Assembly: GCF_003473485.1 (NCBI RefSeq)
Contig: NC_053045.1
Location: 38,042,494 to 38,106,493 of the forward strand
DNA length: 64,000 bases
Direction: 5' to 3'
From: Medicago truncatula
Lineage: Eukaryota; Streptophyta; Magnoliopsida; Fabales; Fabaceae
Positions 23,670 to 34,400 of this stretch are shown here, piece by piece. Both the position numbers and the translations under genes were made by a program. The notes under the pieces were generated by a model, which worked only from the letters and a program-made list of their open reading frames with translations, was not told the DNA's origin and ran no database searches. Positions within the stretch are counted from its first letter, which is position 1. The number at the start of each line of letters is the position of its first letter.

Positions 23670-24352
23670 ATTTCATCAACCTTCCTCAAGAATATTGGAG
23701 ACCCAATATTATCTTTTCTATTGCATCCGGATCAGGCGCTCCTCTATCCTTGGACGAGGTTGCTCGAGCAAGAACTAACAGACACTTTGCACGTGTTCTA
23801 GTTGATGTGGATTTATCGAATTGTTTGCATGAAATAACTCTTTTTGAAAGGGAAAGTTTCACTTATTTTGTGGACATTGAATATGGGAGGCTTCCATATT
23901 TTTTTTTCTAACAATGTCAAACCATTGGCCACTCAATAAAAAAAATGTAGTAGAGTTGTTAATGAGAACCCTAAGGAGAAAGTTGTACCAAAGAAGGTAA
24001 TGCTCACATATGAGCCAAAGGCTAGGGGCTCAAAAGTGGAATGGTGTGAATCATAATGAGGAAACATGGCTACCATGGCTGCCAAAGAACATGGCTACCA
24101 TAAGGCATAAGCTCGTCTCTAAAAGGAGTCGCAAACAAAAGAAAAAGGACAAGGCTTCTAATCGAGAGTAGTACAATACCTTAGTTTTTGGTGTTTATCC
24201 TTCTTTTAGGTGCCCTTAACTTTGGTGCCTTGTTATGGGATTTTACATGTTTTCTGTATTTCTGCTATAGCAAATTACTTGTATCGTTGTCCCCAATTTA
24301 GTAACTTCTTGTGATCAGATTGACGTTTTTCAATAATTAAAAAAAATGTTAA
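23670..24352 (+). pseudogene. LINE ORF1 remnant (DUF4283 / zinc-knuckle type)
   Basis: Reading through, 23683-23910 gives ISGSG-like sequence followed by HFARVLVDVDLSN, FERESFTYFVDIEYGRLP and, after a frameshift, NENPKEKVVPKKVMLTYEPK. This is the pattern of the DUF4283/zf-CCHC_4 protein encoded by plant non-LTR retrotransposons, where FARVLVDVDL and VERDGFAFFVEV-like motifs are typical. Stops and at least one frameshift break it and the zinc-knuckle cysteines are lost. No reverse transcriptase follows. The copy ends near an A-run at about 24340-24346. Confidence 0.6.
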
Positions 24353-24356
24353 CATT

Positions 24357-24409
24357 ATAAAGAGTGTTAGTGTTTTTTTTTTTTTGAGAGAATAAAGAGT
24401 GTTAGTGTT
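24357..24409. repeat. Oligo(T) micro-insertion with 18-bp direct repeats
   Basis: ATAAAGAGTGTTAGTGTT occurs at 24357-24374 and 24392-24409. The 17-base insert is TTTTTTTTTTTGAGAGA. It sits directly downstream of the LINE remnant. Confidence 0.8.
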
Positions 24410-25386
24410 AACAATACAATCTGTGACAATGTCACTCCAACATGAATTCCATTATCTAGTAAATTCATTTGGATGCTATTAAATTGTAAGGATCTCATTT
24501 ATTATGTGGTAGGACCCATGTTCAAAATAATAGATTAATAATAGTACCACATATATTTTTTTGCCAATAATAAATAGAGTATCAAAAAGATAGTGTGAAG
24601 CCAGATAATGTATAGTTAGCACTTAGCACATCTTATCTTATTATAGTACATAAAAGATAATCATACCCACTAATACATTGTGTGCATTCCTATGTGTATG
24701 TAATATTACACGAATCAACTACAAGTATATTGGTTATTAATGTCATAAGAAGTCAAGCTCCAACTCCAAAAGCAGAAAAGAGAAGCAAAGGCCAATAATC
24801 AAGCACTTTTAAAGTTTAATCCACTAACTAGTCCACTAGCCAAACAATACTACATATACTACTTTAAACTTTGAAAGGACAAGGACAATGGTCATGTACC
24901 AAACCAAGGGAATAAAATTAATACACATCAACATAACTTTATTTTATTGCCAAACTAGATGCTAATGCTATACAATTCCTTTCTATAAACCACCAATATA
25001 TACATTTAGCATCACAAAACCAGTACAATAAATTCCCCACTTATATTATTACCTGCTTTCCAACATTTTTTTTTTATATTCTTCTCCCTTTTTTTTCCTA
25101 TACAATGTAGAGCAGTAAATCCCTACACCGGCCTCAGGGAACAAGGCTCTGGTGTTACAACTATTGCCAAAAACATAAAATCATATTTTCTGAGGACACT
25201 ACTTTTTTGGTGTAAATCGGGTGTCCTCTGTGCGAACCCGTAAAGAGACTGATCCTCAAACCAAATATGACTTTAATGGCTGAGGATACCACTTTGAGAA
25301 AGTGATAACAACTGTTGTATATTTTTTAGGTATAAACATTGATTGCTAAGTGACATTAAAACCACTATATAACATTATTATTAATT
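24410..25386. other. Downstream region of the PLATZ gene
   Basis: AT-rich sequence with no coding signal. The PLATZ 3' UTR probably occupies the part nearest 25386. Confidence 0.4.
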
Positions 25387-27098
25387 TTAGAATTCTATAA
25401 TGATTCCTCCCCCCATTGGAGCTCTATGTGGAATTCCTTTCCTCCTCTTAACTGTTCTGTAACTCACTGCTGTTGGAGGTGGTGTTGAAGGTGTAAAACT
25501 ATGACTTCTGTTTCTGCCACTTCCATTGCTAATGCCATTCATTGACTCTTCACCATCAGACCCATCTTTCTGACTCAACATTTTATTCTTCCTCAACTTC
25601 TTGGAGGTTCCAACAATCTAACAAGAAAAAATCAAAAAGTTGAAGAAGTCATTTATAAATCCACCTACTCTCATCATCATTTTCCTTACTTTTTCAAAGG
25701 AAACATAAAAAGTACACCTTAATGTTTGCATACTTTATACAGAAAAGAAGTAGGAGGTAGTTACAATTGTTTTACTTTACAGATTACATACAAGTGTAAC
25801 ATTTCTACAAAAACAATATAATAATCAAATTTCGGAAAGTAATAAGCAATATTTTGCTATTGCTAATGTGATCCAAAAATGTAGTTTGTGAATCCATCTA
25901 ACCATTTTAACACTTTACAATAGAAAACTTCCCACACAGGTCAATCAGCTTCAATTAGCGGAAACAATCATTGACCAAACTTTACTTGCCTGACTGGATT
26001 CCAGATTACCAACCAGATAGTTAAGACGAAAATGAAGGTATTAAGTATGAAGCACGGATACGGACACGACACAGTAATTTGAAAGAAAAAAAATCACATA
26101 ATTCAGTGTAATTGTAATTACAAGTGTCGGTGTCGGACACCGGGACACGCCTAATCCGAAGAGTGTCCGTGCTACATAGGGTATTAAAAGCAAATAAATG
26201 CATATGAATATGGTTTAGTTAAAACTATATATTATATACCTTACAACCAAGAGAGCAGAAGCTGAAGGAATCAAGAAGGCTGCGGTCACAGACTTGGCAG
26301 GTGTTGGTGACCCCTTTTCCAGGCCTAGGTTGAGGCCTTTCATTCAAAAACACAATCTTTGCACTGTTTATAACATATGTTTGAACCTCTGCTATGTCCA
26401 GAAATTTCTGTATCTCAGAAACCCTTATCACATCATGGTATGAAGACCTCCTTATCTATCAACATTGATAAAAAAAATCTTTCATCAGAGAATATCAACC
26501 ACATTATTTATTTTAGCAAAAAACAAAATACCATAATTTAAATAAAAATTATCCATCCATCAAAAACAATATAATTGAGCAACAATAATAACAAGCAATT
26601 ATTCAAAGGATTTTTTTTTTTTTAATTATTGAATTGGTCAAAGGGAATTATTTGATCATCACAATGCACAGTACACAATCAATTACAAACACCAAAATTA
26701 TTTAATTATCAAATTTTCACATAATTGGGTCAAATTGAGTGATGAATCCCAAACAAAACACAATTAACTGATTTGAAACCAAAAATTGGTACCTGAATTG
26801 TTCTATGTTGTTTATGAGAAGCAAGACAAACAGAACAGAGGGCTCCATTGTTACAATCCAAGCAATACATATTGCATTCACTCTTGTGTGAATCTGAGTG
26901 GACTTTGCATTGAACAAAGAAACTTGTTTGAAGAAGTGGTTGCAACCATGGTGGCCACTTGTTTTCTTCTTCATTGTTACCTCCTCCACCTCCCTGATTC
27001 CAAAAAAAAAAAAATCAAATTTTTTCAATTGGGTATACAATTAAAATAAAAAATTACAAACAAACATTAAAAGGGTATTTGTAAATGACACTAACCAT
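25387..27098 (-). CDS. PLATZ zinc-binding transcription factor, 216 aa
   Basis: Four exons on the minus strand: 27098-27096 (the ATG alone), 26993-26793, 26455-26240 and 25617-25387, totalling 651 nt. After a short Gly/Glu linker, the PLATZ domain runs from [20 protein letters not shown] through [49 protein letters not shown] and [20 protein letters not shown]. The Cys/His spacing of both zinc-binding regions is intact. The C-terminus is basic and Ser-rich ([15 protein letters not shown]). PLATZ proteins are plant-specific, bind A/T-rich DNA and mostly repress transcription. The start is chosen because ATG|GTTAGT is a fair donor and joins in frame to GGAGGTGGAGG after a T-rich acceptor. An internal Met at residue 69 or later would break the domain. 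Confidence 0.88.
26052..26185 (-). repeat. Dispersed GTGTC/GACAC repeat, copy 2
   Basis: On the minus strand it reads from GTAGCACGGACACTC through GGTGTCCGACACCGACAC to CGTGTCCGTATCCGTGCTTC. This is the fullest copy seen together with 35370-35525. It lies in intron 3 of the PLATZ gene. Confidence 0.65.
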
Positions 27099-27273
27099 GA
27101 TTGAATTATGATGATATTGTTGAAACTGGGTTATGCTAATTTTGATGAATAAGTAGTAAAGTGGAGGTGTAAAGAAAGAAAAAAGAGAACTTTGTACAAG
27201 TATGAATGGAGAGAGAAGGAAAAAGGTTGGAACTTGGAAGTGGGGCTATGCTTTTGTAGTGGCGGGTGATGAA

Positions 27274-27308
27274 GGGAAGAGAAAGAGAAAGAGAAAGAGA
27301 AAGAGAAA
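27274..27308 (-). promoter_or_regulatory. (CTTTCT)n tract upstream of PLATZ
   Basis: Five or so GAGAAA hexamers on the plus strand read as a CTTTCT pyrimidine tract on the PLATZ sense strand, about 180-210 bases before the ATG. Such tracts are common in plant core promoters and 5' leaders. A role for GAGA-binding proteins is possible but only inferred. Confidence 0.4.
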
Positions 27309-28044
27309 AACAAGACCAAGTGTGCTTATCTTTTTGTTCTTCAAAAAACAACAACAACCGAACCTCACTCCAAACCCAAACCTAAGAGGCTGCGTTTTCT
27401 TCAAGGAATGTCATATGTGGTCACATTCAGTTTTTATTTATTTATTTAATCAATCAAGATTCAATTTTATAGTCAATAAATCCTAATTTAATCAATAAAA
27501 ATATCAAAATTATTTAATCGTGATCGGAGTTTGAATCCAATTTATTTTTTAATGGTATTTGTGAGTTTTCAATGGTTATTGTTAATTCATCTATTTAATA
27601 AAAAAACTTAATTTTACTCATCCCAATTTTCTCAAAGTTCAGTTTAACCTTAACCTTAGGCTAAACAATGTGACAACTACCTCAACTCTTCCATTTATAT
27701 GTGTGAGTGTTCATTGTTATTGTTATTTCGTACATCTATAAAAAAAAATACAATCATGATTTACTTATGTTAGATGCATTAGTTTGTCCTCAACACAAAA
27801 ATATTATGATTAGTTTGTGTACTATTTTTTGTTGAAATAGAATCGAAAAAGTGTGAGAGTTGAAATTGAGTTTACTCTCTTTTCTTATGATAAAGTAGAA
27901 TAGCGGCTAGAAATACACATCTCAAAATGAATAATCTTCATGGTGTCCACATCTTCGAACTAAAGCACTTGAATATATCATGCAATGTTCTTAACTAAGC
28001 TCACATTGGACGTCTAACTAAGTTAAGTGTAAGTCATTTTTTTT

Positions 28045-28150
28045 GTCAAATAATCTGGTGGTAAAAATTCAGCTCTTAAAACAAATAAGTGAGTGTTTGG
28101 GGTTCGAACACCGACTTAATATATATTATACAATGTCATGAGATAACACC
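28045..28150 (+). mobile_element. tRNA-derived SINE
   Basis: TTTGTCAAATAATCTGGTGG starts an A-box-like region and GGGGTTCGAACACCGAC is a B-box. A short ATACAATGTCATGAG-like tail follows. It is similar in layout to 48553-48680. Confidence 0.55.
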
Positions 28151-28502
28151 AGACGTCATCTCTCATAACTAATTAAATTAAATTATTTACATTTTTGTTC
28201 ATGTATGCGTTTTTCTTGTGATGATTATTGCGTTTTTTCGTGATAAAAGTATACTTTTTTTTCATATTTTAGTACCGACATAGTTTGGGCCTTTTGATTT
28301 ATGGATACTATAGTTTGTTTTATGTAGGTAATTAAGTAATTAAACCGTGTACGAATTTTCAAAATTGATTGCTACTAGATTAATCGTCCCGTCCAATTTT
28401 AATTTACGGTCATTGTCTTTCAACCATATATTTTACCTCATATTTATTTTATAAATTTTCTGATGGAGTTTCTTTACATATGTTGAATATTTGACTTTCA
28501 AC

Positions 28503-28549
28503 TTTAGACTCAAACAGGTTTCAAAAAAAAAAACTTTTAGACTCAAACA
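28503..28549. repeat. Oligo(A) micro-insertion with 14-bp direct repeats
   Basis: TTTAGACTCAAACA occurs at 28503-28516 and 28536-28549. The insert is GGTTTCAAAAAAAAAAACT. Confidence 0.75.
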
Positions 28550-28834
28550 ATGCATTCATTTGACCCTGTTATTATGTTCACAGTGCTTATAAGGTATAGA
28601 AATGAATTTCTTTTATGAAATATTGAGTCAAAAGAAAGATAAATGAATGCTAAAATTTGGTGCTTAAGAATTTACCTTTATTTAATACAAGATACCAAAG
28701 AATTTACCTTTAAAATTATTAAACCTCTTGTTTAAACTTTAAACTCATTATTATGTTTCAAGTATTTATTTCAAAAAGAAAGTTTTCAATGCAATCGTGA
28801 TATATATAAATTGCGGATTCATAAAAATAAAATA

Positions 28835-29070
28835 AAAAATGACTTAGGTAAGCGTACTAATTTTAAGGAAACCTGGTAAGGAGGAATTACTAATACATAG
28901 TTACATACGTATTTTTTTGAAGGAGTTACATATTTAAAGTATATTCAGTCATATTTTTAATGTATTTTCATAGTATTATTTCTCAGAGTATTTTATTCAA
29001 AAATGACTTAGGTAAGAGTACTAATTTAAAAAAAAAATGTATTTTCGTAGTATTATTCCTTAGAGTATTT
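28835..29070. repeat. Imperfect local duplication
   Basis: A block AAAAATGACTTAGGTAAG continuing to ACTAATTT occurs at 28835 and 28999. A second block TGTATTTTCATAGTATTATT occurs at 28961 and, with differences, at 29038. It looks like a partly deleted tandem duplication. Confidence 0.6.
28899..28932. repeat. Oligo(T) micro-insertion with 9-bp direct repeats
   Basis: AGTTACATA occurs at 28899-28907 and 28924-28932. The insert CGTATTTTTTTGAAGG carries the same T(n)GAAGG tag as 10749-10765. Confidence 0.65.
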
Positions 29071-29498
29071 TTAAAGTTAATTATATTTAATTCAGTCTTA
29101 TTAATACATTGACATTTTGCTTGCACAGTGTCAGCTTTGAATTTTCAATTTATATCAAAGTAGTTTGATGATGCAATTTTGGTAGAACCCCTCAATAATA
29201 CATGAGAGACTTGTCAGATTTTATTTATATATAATATAATTTATGCAAACTAAAACAATCAATAACCAAAACGTCACACCCTTTACTCTTATTTAAAATC
29301 ATATCATAAAGTAATGTATGTTATAATTTAATGTATATCATTCATTATATAAACGCAATTCTAAAATTATTTAAAATCATACCATATGAATATGTCCATT
29401 GTTCATTAAATTTAGAATCTAATTTGCACACGGATAGTGTAAATATATTTTACGAATGCACTATGGTAAGGGATCTTACTTTTCTTTCATATATTTTT

Positions 29499-29585
29499 GC
29501 TCATTTCCATCAAATAGTCGAGCGTGAGTTAACTCACGCAGTGTATTTTTTAACGTGGGTTAACTCACGTAGAATGGAAATGAGT
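29499..29585. repeat. Nested palindromes
   Basis: GCGTGAGTTAACTCACGC at 29522-29539 is a perfect 18-bp palindrome. ACGTGGGTTAACTCACGT at 29553-29570 is the same core with one mismatched pair. Both are enclosed by the inverted pair CTCATTTCCAT (about 29500) and ATGGAAATGAG (about 29574). Confidence 0.85.
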
Positions 29586-29744
29586 AAAAGCAGATGGGAG
29601 AAGAGCAATTCTCAACGAGAAGAGCTTCATAGCAAGAATTGACCTCATGATAGACATGACAATGGAAGTCAAAAACTTGACAACAACGATAGAGGAGGTT
29701 CCAATATGACAATGTAACCCTTTAATACAACGGTAGATAAAGGG

Positions 29745-29864
29745 TGAAATTTTTATTAATAAACGACACTAATGATTATTTTACGACCGTCTCGAGAGGA
29801 TTCAAACTCAACATCTCTAAACAATGTGAGTTAAACTCTTACTACTAAACTAACACCTCAAGTG
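29745..29864 (-). mobile_element. tRNA-derived SINE, copy matching 60993-61115
   Basis: On the minus strand it begins ACACTTGAGGTGTTAGTTTA, includes GAGTTTGAATCCTC, then GTTGT-like sequence and ATTAGTGTCGTTTATTAATA. The order and most bases match the plus-strand copy at 60993-61115. A-box and B-box spacing is that of a tRNA-derived SINE. Confidence 0.7.
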
Positions 29865-31425
29865 TTTAGCATTAATTACTTATACACTCTAGCAATTAGT
29901 ACCTAATTTGATTAGCATTTTCCAATATACTTCATTATGTTTGGCTTAATTTTTTTGCAAGGAGAATCTAGACTAGGAAGAATTGAGGACACAAAGGCAG
30001 GTTAAGTTTGGCAACTGTGTCTGTCAGTTTTCATGATTGACACTTAGGAGAATGAATTGTGACAGATGGATGCAAGGATTAGTCATCATCTATTTAAAGG
30101 AATATATCACGAAAAAATAGTGGTTGCCATGTGTTACATACTTATTGTGTAGGTTCTGGTTGGAATTTGAAAGTAATATAGTATGCTTTTCAAATGAGAA
30201 ATGTTACTAAAAATACAGACTTTTCATTTTCACATACTAAATTTATCATATTATTTCACTCTAACAAAAGGGAGAAATTTAGTAGAAAGGAATGATAATC
30301 AATCACGCTGTAAAACTAAAATCTATAAAAGTTTGGTGAGTGTCCATACCACAGTAGACTTCAAATGTAGTATAGCAGAAAGTTTGTATGATTCAGTTAT
30401 TTGAGTGGTTAAATTGCGATTTTATTTCGATTCAAACAGTTTAAAACAGTTAATCAAGACCTTCAGAATTCTCATGGATTCGATGTCCGGTTTGAATTTT
30501 AAAACATTGGATTCAACTCAAACATTCCTGGTAAATAATTCTGCATAGTACAGCTTCTATTTGCAGCCTAGTTTGCAAGCAAAACTCACAATATTTCATT
30601 TTGACTGAGGGATAAATGTATTATTACTGTCCAAAAGAATGAAATACTTAAAATGTCACACATTATAATTTATGTCTTTATTTTAAAAATCTTAAATTCA
30701 TTCAAATTCAAGATCAAAGTCTGAGAATTCAAATGTAAAATTAGGCAGCAACTTCACTTAAACGTCAAATTTAGATGTTTTGGTATAGTTAATTAGACAG
30801 GTCAAAATATCTGGTTCATGGTGTACTAGTCCCTCAAATAAAATTGATCTCATATTTTAAAGACTGATCAATAAAATCCTTCAAGCAAAAATAAAAGAAT
30901 CAATATAGTTTACATATTATGAGTATTGATTTAACATAGACCAAATATTACAAGAACTAACACCAAGATGATGAAGACCAAAACCAAATGTTCCCTTTTT
31001 CAGGGATTAAAACTAACTGATGTCTCACAAAACCAAATTTTGGGTTTTGTGCTGGTGATCAAATTCTAAATCAATTGGAAAACCCCCAAACTTTTGGGGC
31101 TAAATACAGTATACATGTATAGGGTTTTCTAATGCAAAACTTAATCACAAACACTAATCCGATTACTAGCTAACTACGGCTTCAGAAAAAGCATTGCCAC
31201 CTTTTATATACCTGGTGCTACAGCAACTATAACTTTGAATCAAAATCAGAGAAATGTGGTGTAAGATATAAATCCTCAAATTCATTTAAAATCCCTACTT
31301 GAAACCTGAGATTGGTAGAGTTTCACCTATGATGCAGGCAAAACCAAGGTTCATTCTAGGATTGAGTATAGCTGTTAAATTGAAGGGAATCCTATATGAT
31401 ACGATACAGTTATAGCCTATAGGTA

Positions 31426-34400
31426 TCAATCAGTTCTGCTGGTTGAGGAGGTAGATTTATATTCTACTTGATCATTGATAAGTCCATCAAAGACCAGATA
31501 TTGAAGAGCTATGGAGTACTTTGCCGCTTTAATACTACGAGTACCTGTGTCATCAGTCCGTGAATAACTCCTACCTTTCAAAATAAATGATCCAGATATA
31601 TCCCCTTCTGCAAGAGTCAAGACAACTAATTAATAAATAAATAAACTTAACTCATCTATGCACCAGCAGTGTAAATAAGTTTTATACAGACATCTAATCA
31701 TATTTCACTGTTTTAAGTAGGTATAAAGAAGTAATGTTATGATATATGATAAAAGAGTAAAATATGATTGAATGAACATGTAAAACATGTGTCACTGAAG
31801 TTATTAAACTCTTAGTGAATATCACTCAAGGAGATACACATGACAGGAAAGAGCAAATGATTTTTAATTCCTTGATATGCCATCTACAAGTGGACAAGGG
31901 TCTGATGGAGGTAACCTTTAATTGTAAAAGTAGTATGTATCCATTTCTTATAGATGAAGTGAAACCTTGGGGAGTCTCCCTGGTGAGTATGAGTGTCTGA
32001 CAAGAGAAGCTTGCAAGACCCTTTTTGACTGCCAGAGAACACAGAAAGGAAGCTTATCAATTATGATTATGTGCATTATTTTACTATTTTATCATATATC
32101 ACAACAATTAAGGTAAAGCTCAATAACTAATATGGTGAACTTGTTTACGAAACACGACTCATGTGGGGGATTTATCACAATAATATGAAATGAATTAACA
32201 AACAAGTGGTAATCACTTAATTTTCTTATTTCTTTTAATTTTTGACAAATAAATTTAGTTGGGGTAGCTATAGTTATATATTCTTCGGGTAGTGTTAGGT
32301 ATCCGGTGGTATTGATAGGGTGACTGCATTTTAATATATAGTCAGTTATTTTAATATATAATTTGTATTGATTAGGAGCGGTTACAGGCAGTTTATGCCC
32401 TTTCTTTGTATATATAAGGCCATTTGGCCACAACAGTAGGGGAATTCATAATTATTTAATTAGGAAACTTATTGGTTTTGGGCAGAGAGAGAGATGTCTC
32501 TTCTCTGAGGAGCTTTTGCTTTGGGATTACAGAGGGATAATCTTCGATAATATTTTCTATTCAATCTATAATACTATTTATTCTGTTTCTCTTTAATTCG
32601 GGTTCCTATCAATTGGTCCGACCTACCGGATGCGAGAAGGAAACCAGTGTTATCGGAGATGGATGGAATATGGACTTTGAAGTATAAATTATCACAATTT
32701 ACTGGGGCGGATCCTGCTGGATGGATCACAGGGGCTGAAATGTTCTTTGCAGATAATGAAATTCACTCATGTGATAAGTTGCAGTGGGCTTTCATGAGTA
32801 TGGAGGATGAAGAAGCGTTGTTGTGGTTTTATTCTTGGTGCCAAGAGAACCCAGATGCTGACTGGAAGTCATTTTCTATGGCTATGATTAGAGAATTTGG
32901 AGCACGTATGGAGCACCCAACAGATAAACAAATGGTGCAAAATCATGATCAAGAATCAGAACCAAAACTGTGGAAGATGGCAGAAAAACACGATGAACCA
33001 GTATTAGAGAAGATCATCAACGATGGAGAAGGAAGGTACGTCAATGAAATTTCACCTTCGTCGGAAAAGGTTGTTGATGCAGAAATGGAGAACTTTGAAA
33101 CAAAGAAGAGTCGCAAGGATAATAGAATTGGGGGAAGAGTATTGAATGAGAAAGGACAGATGAAGAAACAAAAGCAAGAAGAAAATCTTACATGACAATT
33201 AGAAAAGGAGAGCAAGAGGGTGGGGTCTACCCACAACCACCGCCGGAGCCATTCCCTCTGAATTTGAAAGAAAGGAGTTGCAAATATAAAACTTTGTATG
33301 TGGCTTGGTTGTTTGAAGGGGGCTTGTCAGGGTTCCAACAATGGGATCCTGGGGGCAAAAGAATTCAAGTTAGTTTCTTTAACTCAGCCTTGAGGACAAG
33401 GCTGTTTTTCTAGCGGTCGGTAATGTTAGGTATCCGGTGGTATTGATAGGGTGACTGCTGATGCAGTCAGTTATTTTAATATATAGTCAGTTATTTTAAT
33501 ATATAATTTGTATTGATTAGGAGCGGTTACAGGCAGTTTATGCCCTTTCTTTGTATAAATAAGGCCATTTGGCCACAACAGTAGGGGAATTCATAATTAT
33601 TTAATTAGGAACCTTATTGGTTTTGGGCAGAGAGAGAGATGTCTCTTCTCTGAGGAGCTTTTGCTCTGGGATTAGAGAGGGATAATCTTCTGTAATATTT
33701 TCTATTCAACCTATAATACTATTTATTCTGTTTCTCTTTAATTCGGGTTCCTATCAGGTAGCTAAGAGAAAAACATACTAACTCATTCAAATAAAAGGAT
33801 ATCTTTTGGCTACCCCATGGCTGCACATAGCATCGTCCCTGCTCGATGCTAGTGTTTGAATGTTCATTTATCATAAAGCTAACTAAGAAGTAATGTCCTA
33901 TAAGTTATAACTGAGAAGGGATACTGAGAACTTAACACGGGAAGAAAAACTCTATAATCGGGAATATATGGAAACTTTTATTTCAATGTGTTGGTGATAA
34001 GTTTCAATTTTCATTTTGACACGAAAATATGTTGGATAAGTAAGTAGACAACAAATGTGAAAGTATGATCCTAGAAATTTCAGGGTATTGACTGCCAGAG
34101 AATACAGAAACAAAAGCTTATCGTTATGTTCATTATAAGAATTGAACAGCTTAATTGCCTCCAACAAAAACAAATCATATCTTGAACATGCAACAGTAAT
34201 TAATGAACACTCACTTTGCATAGTTAATAGCATTGTGGCACAACGCTAGACTCTTGATCATGGCCAAGTCTCGCCCGCGAGGATTAGAATATCGTTGTTG
34301 GCATACCCTTTTCAAATCAGAATTCAAAATCAAAAGATGAAATGGAAAAACACATGAAAGTTATTTAGTTTATGATATGTTAAAAGCAAATTACTTGTTG

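Larger units (their letters stand above)
27310..31425. other. Gene-free region with repeats
   Basis: About 4 kb with no supported gene. It contains two SINE copies (28045-28150 and 29745-29864), two micro-insertions, a local duplication at 28835-29070 and a double palindrome at 29499-29585. An open frame at 29331-29642 spans the palindrome and is not thought to be real. The part nearest 31425 is probably the 3' UTR of the ATPase gene. Confidence 0.5.
32293..33756 (+). mobile_element. Non-autonomous LTR retrotransposon with 5-bp TSD
   Basis: Two direct LTRs (32293-32611 and 33424-33756), both starting TGTTAGG and ending CCTATCA, are flanked by the target duplication GGTAG at 32288-32292 and 33757-33761. 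A primer-binding-like TGGTCCGACC follows the left LTR at 32614. The internal part is only about 0.8 kb and holds one gag-like frame; protease, reverse transcriptase and integrase are absent. It lies in intron 5 of the SWSAP1-like gene, opposite to its transcription. By eye the LTRs differ at about 7 aligned positions plus a 14-bp length difference. Confidence 0.93.

Noticed and set aside
29331-29642. 103-residue plus-strand frame
   Set aside because: It spans the nested palindromes and has no family resemblance.
33192-33413. Second open frame after gag in the LTR element
   Set aside because: It has no protease or polymerase motif and overlaps the gag stop; probably not coding.
33952-34233. 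93-residue minus-strand frame in intron 5 of the ATPase gene
   Set aside because: It begins in true exon 5 and runs into intron sequence; the joined exons give the better family match.
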